From IMG/VR virus record IMGVR_UViG_3300035250_000079, positions 1 through 38,987 of that record: a stretch of DNA of 38,987 bases. One strand, written 5' to 3'. How positions within the stretch are numbered: the first letter of the stretch is position 1; each line of letters opens with the position of its first letter. The notes beneath the pieces were generated by a model. It did no database searches and had not been told where the DNA came from. It worked only from the letters and a program-made list of their open reading frames with translations. Origin of the DNA: a virus. Positions 21,271 to 29,400 of this stretch are shown piece by piece. The position numbers and the translations under genes were made by a program.

Positions 21271-21959
21271 GTCCGCTAGAGCGGGCAAGTATAGAAGCAC
21301 AGGTCATTCTCAAAGCAGCGGTTGAACTCGCTGTCGCTGAGGTTGGCAACGAACCCGACGGTGTAGCCGTCACAATGGCAATTGAAAATGCACGCGTTTT
21401 GGCTCAGGAACTACCAAACCTCAAGAACTCTCTCGTAAGTTCGGGAGATATGGAGGTAGCGGTGGCTCCCAGTCAAGACGTAGTGGATGTTGTCGTAGAA
21501 GCATTCCCCGGAACGACTGAGGTCGCTTCGGATAAGCCCGTGTCCAAATATATAGACGACGAGCAATACGCTCTCGTCCATAAGATTTGGCTCGCAGAAA
21601 AGAGCGCAGGTATCGCTTACGCATCCAAGGACAGCATGTTCTTGGATAACCAAGCCATACGCAAACTCTTTCAGACTGGTACACGCGTATTCCCGACGGA
21701 TTATTGGGCGGTGGTGCTACAGGGTAAGGAAATCCCCCAGACCAAGACAGGCAAGTGTGGACTGGGTGATTTCAAAATCAAGAAGAGCGTAAACGTCAGT
21801 TCTGACGGTGTGCCATTCTTGGGTGAAGGTGATGGTAACCATCCCCTTGCCAATAAGAGCGGGTACTTCGCTGGTCTGGTGAAGAACAGCCCGTTCAACT
21901 GGGGCGAACGCCCCGATCCCGTAGATCCTCAGGGCTGGCTGGCAAAGGCTAATGCCTGA
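21252..21959 (+). CDS. Replication-module protein, 235 aa, unknown
   Basis: Start overlaps the nuclease gene; AGGAGG upstream. A helical acidic N-terminal third (ASIEAQVILKAAVELAVAEVG), a linker, then a C-terminal domain (YALVHKIWLAEKSAGIAYASKDSMFLDNQAIRKLFQTGTRVFPTDYWAVVLQGKEIPQTKTGKCGLGDFKIKKSV) ending in Trp/Pro-rich FNWGERPDPVDPQGW. Position between nuclease and helicase suggests a single-strand-binding or recombination mediator role; there is no motif to prove it. Confidence 0.6.
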   Translation: MAFKPMSPLERASIEAQVILKAAVELAVAEVGNEPDGVAVTMAIENARVLAQELPNLKNSLVSSGDMEVAVAPSQDVVDVVVEAFPGTTEVASDKPVSKYIDDEQYALVHKIWLAEKSAGIAYASKDSMFLDNQAIRKLFQTGTRVFPTDYWAVVLQGKEIPQTKTGKCGLGDFKIKKSVNVSSDGVPFLGEGDGNHPLANKSGYFAGLVKNSPFNWGERPDPVDPQGWLAKANA

Positions 21960-22959
21960 GGAACTGTCGTTGGAGGAAGCCATAGCGCTTGTGGCCGGGG
22001 CGGAATCGGATTCGCATTCCGCCCCGGCACCCCCCTCGCATCCTCCATCGGAAATAGAGGGAATCTCTCCCGCTGACCTGCAAAGACTGTTCACTCCTAA
22101 GAAGGAACAGGTGCGTCGTATGCGCCACGACCTTCGTTCGGGGAACGAATGGTCGTTGGGAATACGGACGTTTGATGACGCCACCTTGGGTGGCGCGCGT
22201 GGTGGTCAACTTGTAACCATCATCGGTCGATCCCACACAGGTAAGACGCTGCTGGCGTTGAACATGGTGGCTCGCAACCGCAAACATCGCACACTTTGGG
22301 TTAGCCCGGATGAAACAGAGACAATGTTTTGGGGCAGGTACACGGCTATACGCCTAGAGATTGACCAGAAAGATTGGATCGGCAGACTCATACGAGAAGA
22401 ATCCGTAGCGTGGGAAAGGGTGGAGCAGATCATGCGCGATGAAACCAACCTCCACTTTGAATCCACGGGTATGACCGTAGACGATATTGACAAGGCTATG
22501 CGCATAGCAGCAGTCGAACTCTGGGACGGTCAACGTCCAGAGGTAATCGTCTACGACTACCTAGAACTGATTCGGGGCGGAGGCGCTGGTGACGCAGCCA
22601 GCGTTCAAGCCAAAATCGAATCGTTCAAGCAGTTGGTATCTGATTGGCGTGTCGTAGGCGTGATACTTCACCAGTCCGGGCGCGGTTCAGGGAACCGTGG
22701 GCGTGCTGGTGGCATAGAGGCAGGCCGATATGCGTCCACTAGTGAAAGCCATTTTCTCATTGAAACATGGCGCAGATGGGACGATACTAACCTTGAGGAA
22801 GATACTCGTAGGCACTATAAAGATGAACTCAGCGTTGGATTGTGGAAGAATAAATCAGGTGATGGCGAAAAGGCGGAAGTCAACCTTACGATCCACACAA
22901 GTGGAAGGCTCTTAGAGCCGGGCATCACATGGGAACAGTTGCAGATAGATGATGAATGA
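21952..22959 (+). CDS. RecA/DnaB-like replicative helicase ATPase
   Basis: 335 aa. GGARGGQLVTIIGRSHTGKTLLAL contains a Walker A (GRSHTGKT, 92-99); RPEVIVYDYLELIRGG is the Walker B; FKQLVSDWRVVGVILHQSGRGSG is the sensor/arginine region of DnaB- and RadA-like ATPases. The N-terminal ~75 residues lack a full DnaB N-domain, so this is a minimal helicase of the phage type. It overlaps both neighbours and should unwind the fork with the primase-like protein. Confidence 0.8.
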   Translation: MPEELSLEEAIALVAGAESDSHSAPAPPSHPPSEIEGISPADLQRLFTPKKEQVRRMRHDLRSGNEWSLGIRTFDDATLGGARGGQLVTIIGRSHTGKTLLALNMVARNRKHRTLWVSPDETETMFWGRYTAIRLEIDQKDWIGRLIREESVAWERVEQIMRDETNLHFESTGMTVDDIDKAMRIAAVELWDGQRPEVIVYDYLELIRGGGAGDAASVQAKIESFKQLVSDWRVVGVILHQSGRGSGNRGRAGGIEAGRYASTSESHFLIETWRRWDDTNLEEDTRRHYKDELSVGLWKNKSGDGEKAEVNLTIHTSGRLLEPGITWEQLQIDDE

Positions 22960-23980
22960 CAACACACTTATCTCATTCCGTGATCTATTTCTAGGTTTTC
23001 CCTTTGCCTATGGCACCGACGAAGGCGGTTGCCGATGGGCAGACGTTGACACCATGTGGGAGAAGCACCTTTCAGGTGAAGAGATGATTGGGATTTACCC
23101 AATGGTCTACGATCCCCTCTTTACGCGCGGTGGTCCCGACTCGTGGACAGAGGGGCCGGACAATAATCGCCATTATGTAGAAATGGAGCCTGACCTATGG
23201 ATGTGCAAATGGGGGTCCGTTGACATAGACGAGGGCGATGACTCACTTGTCATTGCTCGTAACACTCAGAAAATCCTGCAAGCAATAGACATTGTGGCGT
23301 GGCCTGAACGATCACGTAGCAAGGGCTACCACCTGTGGATCTTCAATGAAGAGTGGGTGCGGGCGTCGGTTATCCGACGCGCCTTGAAAGCAGCGTTGGA
23401 TTTGGCGGGCGCAGAATACGATGCCGTCTATCCCAAACAGGATTCTTTGGCGGGGCCACCCGGCAATTATATGCGACTGCCGTACGGGGGGAACCGACTC
23501 AAGAACAGACAAGAAATACTTGACGGAGATGAAACGATTCCCTACGTGGGAGAGTTTGTTACTCTCGCTGAAGCAAACAAAACGCCTACGTCGGCCCTGA
23601 TACGCGCTGCTTCGCTATACGAAGATCCCATGCCGGTAGTGCCCGACCTGCCTCCGAAAAGGGACTACAGCAAAGAACCCCTTATGAATGTGGATGGCTC
23701 TCGTCTGCGAGGGCTATCCTCTGAGATGTTCAACAATGGACCAGTTCCCTATTACAAGGGCCACGGTGCAGGTAAGGGCAGACACGGGTTCCTGAATAGG
23801 TTCGCCCGTTCAATGTTTGAATCGGGCTACACTCATGTTGATGTTATTTCATGGACCAAGGATCTGGATTCGCGCTTAGGACAATGGTGGGATGACGGTC
23901 CAAAATTTGCAGGACGGCATGACTGTGAAAGACAAATCGAACGCCTCGTCAAAGACGCCCAGCAACGGGCAACCCGATGA
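22949..23980 (+). CDS. AEP-type primase-like protein
   Basis: 343 aa. The core motifs of archaeo-eukaryotic primases are visible: the metal-binding DID (VDIDEGDD, 92-94), RSKGYHLWIF (SKGYH, 124-128), and a later LPYGGN segment. The C-terminal third is helical (RHGFLNRFARSMFESGYTHVDVISWTKDLDSRLGQWW), as in primase C-terminal PriCT-like helices. It overlaps the helicase gene. No family A or B DNA polymerase is recognisable in the window, so this enzyme may prime for the host polymerase or synthesise DNA itself. Confidence 0.7.
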   Translation: MMNDNTLISFRDLFLGFPFAYGTDEGGCRWADVDTMWEKHLSGEEMIGIYPMVYDPLFTRGGPDSWTEGPDNNRHYVEMEPDLWMCKWGSVDIDEGDDSLVIARNTQKILQAIDIVAWPERSRSKGYHLWIFNEEWVRASVIRRALKAALDLAGAEYDAVYPKQDSLAGPPGNYMRLPYGGNRLKNRQEILDGDETIPYVGEFVTLAEANKTPTSALIRAASLYEDPMPVVPDLPPKRDYSKEPLMNVDGSRLRGLSSEMFNNGPVPYYKGHGAGKGRHGFLNRFARSMFESGYTHVDVISWTKDLDSRLGQWWDDGPKFAGRHDCERQIERLVKDAQQRATR

Positions 23981-24317
23981 GTTCTCATTCGTCGTACCGG
24001 AGCGTCCCGTTCCTAAGGGTCGCCCGCGCATGTCGCGCAAGGGTCGCGTGTACACGCCTAAAGAAACCGTTCTGGCTGAGAAATCTTACATCGCTGCGGT
24101 GGGGGAAAACCCTCCGTCGTTCGATGGGCCAGTACGGGTGGAGGTGATGTTTTGCCAAGAGGGTACTTTCGTTACCGTTCGTTCTCTGAAAGAATGGAAC
24201 ACACCCCTACGAGGGGATCTGGACAACTACATCAAACTTTGCCTAGACGGATGCCAACGGGCGGGATTGTTCCCGAACGACCGGTCAGTGGTTCAACTGG
24301 AAGCGACCAAAGAATGA
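23919..24317 (+). CDS. rusA: RusA-family Holliday junction resolvase
   Basis: 132 aa. FVVPERPVPKGRPRMSRKGRVYTP near the N-terminus and RGDLDNYIKLCLDGCQRAGLFPNDRSVVQL, with catalytic-type acidic residues D100, D102 and D121, are diagnostic of RusA endonucleases that cut four-way junctions before packaging. ATG 23919 has AGG six bases upstream; an in-frame ATG at 23892 is an alternative start. It overlaps the primase-like gene by about 60 bp. Confidence 0.85.
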   Translation: MTVKDKSNASSKTPSNGQPDEFSFVVPERPVPKGRPRMSRKGRVYTPKETVLAEKSYIAAVGENPPSFDGPVRVEVMFCQEGTFVTVRSLKEWNTPLRGDLDNYIKLCLDGCQRAGLFPNDRSVVQLEATKE

Positions 24318-24838
24318 TCCTTGTAGAATTAGAGTCATGGGAATACGAGTGGGCATTGCATGTAGGCGCTCGTCGGTACATAGAGAATTGGGGCAAACGT
24401 GACGCTCCCCACTACGACAAGAAACGCATGGAGGACGACCGCACCGCGCAAGCAGCCGCTTGCGTGGGAGAACTAGCGGTCGCTAAACTCACCAATCAGT
24501 ATTGGTCGGGTCACGTATGGAAAGCCGATCAACACAAGGACCATCGTGGTAAGCCTGATGTGGGAACCAACATCGAAGTTAGGCGCGTACGTACCAGTAC
24601 CAGTGCTGCTGTGCGCCGGAGGCAATTAGAAAAGGGTTTGATCCTGTTCGTGGTCAAACCCGTAGCGCCAGAGTTTCGGGCTGTGGAAATCCTTGGATGG
24701 ATCGACCACGACGAAGCGTGGGAGAAAGGCGAACCGTCCGGTTACGACCCAGAAGGCACACGCGTAATCGCAGAGGATTTTCTGAACCCTCCAATAATGT
24801 ATACTGGTGGAGATGGCGAAGAAGGAGTTTCCGTTTGA
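24314..24838 (+). CDS. Unknown 174-aa protein, possible nuclease fold
   Basis: Start overlaps the RusA stop (ATGA). MILVELESWEYEWALHVGARRYIENW, then ACVGELAVAKLTNQYWSG, KPDVGTNIEVRRVRTSTSAAV, LEKGLILFVVKPV, VEILGWIDHDEAWEKGE. The spacing E…PD…(I)EVR resembles a PD-(D/E)XK core with R in place of K, and the final beta-strand/tryptophan block occurs in similar phage proteins. The nuclease call is weak; its place beside RusA supports DNA metabolism. Confidence 0.55.
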   Translation: MILVELESWEYEWALHVGARRYIENWGKRDAPHYDKKRMEDDRTAQAAACVGELAVAKLTNQYWSGHVWKADQHKDHRGKPDVGTNIEVRRVRTSTSAAVRRRQLEKGLILFVVKPVAPEFRAVEILGWIDHDEAWEKGEPSGYDPEGTRVIAEDFLNPPIMYTGGDGEEGVSV

Positions 24839-25229
24839 TCCCTTGCGACTGGCTCCCTCAAGAAGTCGGACCAAGAACCAACTAGTACGAGAACTATCCC
24901 AAGCAGAAACACGGAGTGCGCCCGACACGCTTTTTCAGGCACTCCAACAGGCTGCTCCGCACGGCGAACCACGTATTTCTAAACAGGAACGTGCTGACCT
25001 ACAAGAGGTTGTCCTTGATGCCCTTGAAACGCTTGAACCGTGGGAGCATTGGCTTCTAAACGCTTTACTCTTTGAGCGCATGAGTCTGCGCCAAGTTGAA
25101 TATGTGTTGGGAATACCCAAGACTACGGTCGCCCGAAAGCGCGACCGAATATTAGAGAAACTGAAACACGAACTGTCTATTCATCCACTCGTACAAGAGT
25201 ATTTGAATGATAATAAACCCAGAGATTAG
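24813..25229 (+). CDS. Sigma-region-4-like HTH regulator, 138 aa
   Basis: The C-terminal half, LETLEPWEHWLLNALLFERMSLRQVEYVLGIPKTTVARKRDRILEKLKHEL, is a helix-turn-helix of sigma-70 region 4 type (a loop-rich first helix, then S-L-x-x-V-x-x-x-L-G-I-P-K-T-T-V recognition unit). The N-terminal half is polar. As the last early gene it is a good candidate for the switch to late leftward transcription. It lacks region 2, so it may act as an anti/appropriator of host sigma or as a simple activator. An in-frame GTG at 24807 is an alternative start. Confidence 0.7.
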   Translation: MAKKEFPFDPLRLAPSRSRTKNQLVRELSQAETRSAPDTLFQALQQAAPHGEPRISKQERADLQEVVLDALETLEPWEHWLLNALLFERMSLRQVEYVLGIPKTTVARKRDRILEKLKHELSIHPLVQEYLNDNKPRD

Positions 25230-25537
25230 TTCTCTTTTGTTTCCCCTATGGCTTCCACAGAGTTCATTATTAGTCCGGTAACAGTAGAGAATACATGGTT
25301 GTGAAGAGGACTATTTTCAAAGTCACTCATCATGTTTTCAACAGCAAAAGCCATCGCATGTTCGTAGGGTAATACAACTAAAACACCAAGACTATTTTCA
25401 TGCCATTTGGCATGATTTGAGTCTGTTATGTCTAGCAAATGTGACGTTTCTTTTATTTCTTCGTAGATTTCAGTTGCTATATACCCGTACTCGTCTGTCC
25501 ATTTGTCAAACGCTGCGTTTGTGGCTTCTTCATCCAT
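25226..25537 (-). CDS. Unknown 103-aa late protein
   Basis: Acidic alpha-helical protein (MDEEATNAAFDKWTDEYGYIATEIYEEIKETSHLLDITDSNHAKWHENSLGVLVVLPYEHAMAFAVENMMSDF). Its start is TAATG-coupled to the holin gene. Its stop overlaps the stop of the oppositely directed HTH gene, leaving no room for a terminator. Not recognised. Confidence 0.6.
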   Translation of the reverse strand: MDEEATNAAFDKWTDEYGYIATEIYEEIKETSHLLDITDSNHAKWHENSLGVLVVLPYEHAMAFAVENMMSDFENSPLHNHVFSTVTGLIMNSVEAIGETKEN

Positions 25538-25695
25538 TATGCAATCTTACCCATTGCGTAAGTTTTGACAACCGACAGGGCTGCGGCCGTACCAGCAATT
25601 GCTGCCACCCGCAGAGTGCTTAGATTGTCTATGGCAAAAATTGCAAGAAAACTCTGAGCAAACGTCCACGCTGCTCTTTCCAACATGTCTTTCAT
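25537..25695 (-). CDS. Holin, r1t-like, 52 aa
   Basis: MKDMLERAAWTFAQSFLAIF, then AIDNLSTLRVAAIAGTAAAL, ending in SVVKTYAMGKIA. Two hydrophobic helices, the amphipathic ERAAWTFAQSFLA start and the polar K-rich end match the pattern of r1t-type holins of actinophages. The start overlaps the endolysin stop (ATGA) and its stop overlaps the next start (TAATG). It should permeabilise the inner membrane at lysis. Confidence 0.75.
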   Translation of the reverse strand: MKDMLERAAWTFAQSFLAIFAIDNLSTLRVAAIAGTAAALSVVKTYAMGKIA

Positions 25696-26441
25696 ACTGT
25701 CCACAATACCTTCCATGTATCATCGTCAATGATCCCATTGACCTTGATTGCGTAATTTGATTGAAATTGCTTACAGGCGGCTATTGACTTACTTCCGTAA
25801 ATACCATCCACCTTCAGACCGGCTCCTGTTCGGTCGTTCAATCGCCCCTGAGCAAGTGCTACCCACTTGCCCGTGGAACGTCGTCTTATAGGAAGGGCTT
25901 CTTGTCCCCCCTCAATGATAAAGCGTAAAATCGCGTCCCAATCAATAGCAACATTAGTAGTTGGGTTCGCCTGAACGGGGGTTCCCTCTGCAACCCATTT
26001 GCTTAGAGTTTCGCCGGGGCAAGAGGTTGAAGAAAAATCCTTATGGCACTTGACCCAAAGGTGATCGCCGTATTTTTCCCTAATGGCCCCGACGACGACA
26101 AGCATAGTTTCTTTGCCGCGATTTGTGAACCGCTGATCAGAGTCTCCGATCAGCGCAACTGAAATGGTTTTAGAGTTCCATCCTCGCGTGGCTGCACCAC
26201 GATGCCAGCCACGCCCCTCAAAGATTTCTCCCGTTTCGTCAGATACCAACCAATTGTAGGCGATGGAATCCCATCCCTTTGTGTTGACATGATACCTGTC
26301 GTATCCTCTCACACGGTTCCACGGGTCGTGTGACGGCCCCGTGGAGTGATGAACGACGATTCCCTGTACTTTACGCCAGAAGCCCTTCAGGGGCTTCCCA
26401 GAGTCAATAGCGCCCCATTGCTCGCGTGTTACATAGTCCAT
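25692..26441 (-). CDS. Endolysin: N-acetylmuramoyl-L-alanine amidase with peptidoglycan-binding domain
   Basis: 249 aa. The amidase_2/PGRP domain covers residues ~1-155: VQGIVVHHSTGPSHD with zinc ligand H31, SIAYNWLVSDETGEIFEGRGW, TISVALIGD, and KCHKDFSSTSCPG with H133 and C141 as the other ligands. Residues ~185-249 are a PG_binding_1-type domain (LAQGRLNDRTGAGLKVDGIYGSKSIAACKQFQSNYAIKVNGIIDDDTWKVL). No signal peptide, so it is released through the holin encoded next. Confidence 0.9.
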   Translation of the reverse strand: MDYVTREQWGAIDSGKPLKGFWRKVQGIVVHHSTGPSHDPWNRVRGYDRYHVNTKGWDSIAYNWLVSDETGEIFEGRGWHRGAATRGWNSKTISVALIGDSDQRFTNRGKETMLVVVGAIREKYGDHLWVKCHKDFSSTSCPGETLSKWVAEGTPVQANPTTNVAIDWDAILRFIIEGGQEALPIRRRSTGKWVALAQGRLNDRTGAGLKVDGIYGSKSIAACKQFQSNYAIKVNGIIDDDTWKVLWTV

Positions 26442-26461
26442 ACTCTAAGGATAGTTCGTCC

Positions 26462-29400
26462 CTAGCGGAGTGTCGCGCTTCTCAACGAACGCTTCCTTTG
26501 CTCCTCTTCGCGTCCCTCGTACATGCGTCGAATTATTTCCATCTCCTGCTCATACTTGGTGTTGGTTCTCAATCCAACACCCGTCAGCCACGAAACCCAG
26601 TTACTCACCGCCCGCTCCTGATAACGAGTCTCATCAGGGAACAATCTGCGCAAATCAGTAAACGTCGGCAACAACTGCGCCATAGCGTGCAAGGTATAAT
26701 CCTGCATCGCCCACTCGCCCTCCGCTGTCTTACCAGCCGCACCCACCTTCTCAAGCAACGGCATCAAACCCGGAATTATCGTATACGCACGCGGCACAAC
26801 CTCAAAGCGACCGTCAAAGTTATACCCCTTCCAAAGATTCTGCTTCGCTTTCCACTCATACGGTGCCTTGATAAGCGGTGTGATCTGTGTGCCAATCGAA
26901 CCCAACGCAATCTCAACACGCTGCATGATCCCAAGATCGGGGTCCATCGCCAACGCCGGATCAAGCAGTTCCATCGGGGCCTTGAATGGCAAGTCAGGCG
27001 TAAAGAACATGTCCTCACCCTTGTACTTGAACGGCAACTGAATGGCACCCTGACGCATCATCCACTTCGGAATAATCCCCGGAGGTCCATCCGTCTGAAG
27101 TTCAATCTCTTTCTTCAAACTCATATACCGATTGAACACCTCCGGCCTACGAACAAACTGCTCCATCATCAACGGCAGATTCTTACGAGTCCACGTATAG
27201 AACGGAACCACCCGCTTCACGACGTTCCGTTCAAAGTCCGACAGATCGTCATAATCGAAATGAAACTTCATAATGTCATCAAACGCATCCGACGCATTGC
27301 CACCCTTGAGTAGCGTGTCAAACCCCAACGACCCACGCACAAAAGTCTCAGTAGCCATACCAAATTGCTTCGACAACCGCAACGGAAGGTTACGAGTATT
27401 CGCAGGATTTATCGCATCAACAACCGTTCCTATTCTTTTCGCCACCTTCTTCGACAATGGGCCTTTCCCCGGAACGAACTTGTGAATGTTGCTCGCTATA
27501 GCCCCTCTACCCCCCTGCTCCACGAACTCCGTAGCAACCTGACCCATTCCACTACCCAACGCACCACTCTCAGCCAACGTGCGAATATATTGCACATGCT
27601 CAGGATTCACGTTGTCAGGATCAATCAACCGGCCACGCATAGCCTGACGCATCGACTTCGCCCGCGATGTCAAACCCATTGCCGTGGCCTGTTCCTCCTG
27701 ATACTTCCAATAAGCACGCATAAACCGACGGTAACTGGACCAGTTTATGCCAGACAAATGATTCATAAACACAGCCGACATGAAGTTTCTGCCGTGAAAC
27801 CCCGGCTTGGCAATCATGTATGCGCGTAACAAGTTGTGAAGTTTGTCGTACTTCTTCCAGAACCCAGCCGCACCCCCACGAGCAACAAACCGTTCAGTGG
27901 CAAGCATCGACTCAACCAAAGTCGCATTGCCCTGCAACTGACCGAATGGTTTCATCCCAGATCGGAACACATACTCCAAAACATCTTCCCGCTGACCAAT
28001 CTTGTGGATGTCGCGTGTTCCTTCAGGCAACTGCGACACCAACTCCACCCAGTCCTTAGCACCTTTATCAAACTCGTCCATAGCAAACTTCAACATTGCT
28101 TGGTCGTTCTCAACGAGAGCGCCTACAGCAAGGCGAAGATCAACCAACTCGTCAGGAATGTTCTCCAACGGAACCGAACCCGGCGCACCCATACGCCCCA
28201 ATACGTCAATGGCGCGATTCATTTGAACGGTTTTCTGCGTAATGGCGGTGTTAGCCATCCACTCTTCGATGTCTAACGCGCTTAGTTCCAGAGAAGCCTC
28301 GCTCCGTGCCGTTTCCGTCGCGTTGCGAAGCGCTACGGCTTCCTCAAGGGCAGTAGCACTGTCATCGTACAACTGCTTAGAAGTGGTCATGTCAGCCATG
28401 ACCTGAACGCGACGTTCAACAAGTGTCTGCAAAATATCTGGGTCGGGGGCACCGTTATCTACCAGCCCACCGGGACCAGCGAGTACGTCCGCTTCCCACC
28501 ATTCCATGAATGGCAATGATTCTATGAACTTGGTTTCCCCGCCAAGAGCCTGTTTTGTGCCACGCATCTGTGGGGAAGCACTAGCACCCAAGTTCGGATC
28601 AAAGATAACGCTATCGGTTTTGGGTGCATCGACCATCTCGTCCAACCATGTGAAAAAATCGCCTTCGGTCAGTCCCCATACTTCCGGTTCACGCGCCAAT
28701 ACTTCGGCCGGGGCACCATAATCCTGCGCTATAGATGCCCAATATGGGTGCTCTTTGAGCGGAGGCCAAGCAGAAAACAACTCATCGCTGATTTCTTCTG
28801 GGGTTTTAGTGTCACCAAGCCCCTTCATCTTGGATTCCCATTCATCCATTGCTGTAATGGGCACATCATCCGCAGTCATACCGACTATTTCAAGCGGATC
28901 AGTTGGCGGCAGCAGATCCTTGTCAGCGACTCGCACATCTTCAGGTCTTAGCGGTACACCGTGTTCCGCTCCTGCCAAACGAGAAATGTTTCTATGTGTC
29001 ATGGCGACATCGGCTGACCGAAGGGCCAGCGGATTGGTCGCCAAGAAATTGGGCATCGTGACAGCACCTGCCCCAGAGGACAGGTAGGCACCCTCATTGT
29101 TCAGCCACATGGTGGCGTGATAACCGTCGGCAGACAGAGAGTTCTGATACTTATGGAAGAACTGATTCAGATACCAACCGGCCAAAGCCTGCTCCTCCAC
29201 GCCTGCTTGAAGTGAGGCACCACTGAATTGGTCGGCTGCGGTGGATTGTGCCGCCAGACCACCACCCGGCCCTTGCCGCCATTCACCATGCAAAACAAAA
29301 TCGAAATCGTTACCCCATTTGTGGATTCGGTATTGTTCTTCTGCTACGCCTGATGCCCAATTAGTGTTGATGGCAGGGTCCACATCAGCAAGAAACGCTG

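Noticed and set aside
26426-27313. Long plus-strand open frame opposite the giant protein
   Set aside because: Antisense to a strongly recognisable C-terminal domain, no ribosome binding site, low-complexity His/Arg/Leu composition typical of a shadow frame.
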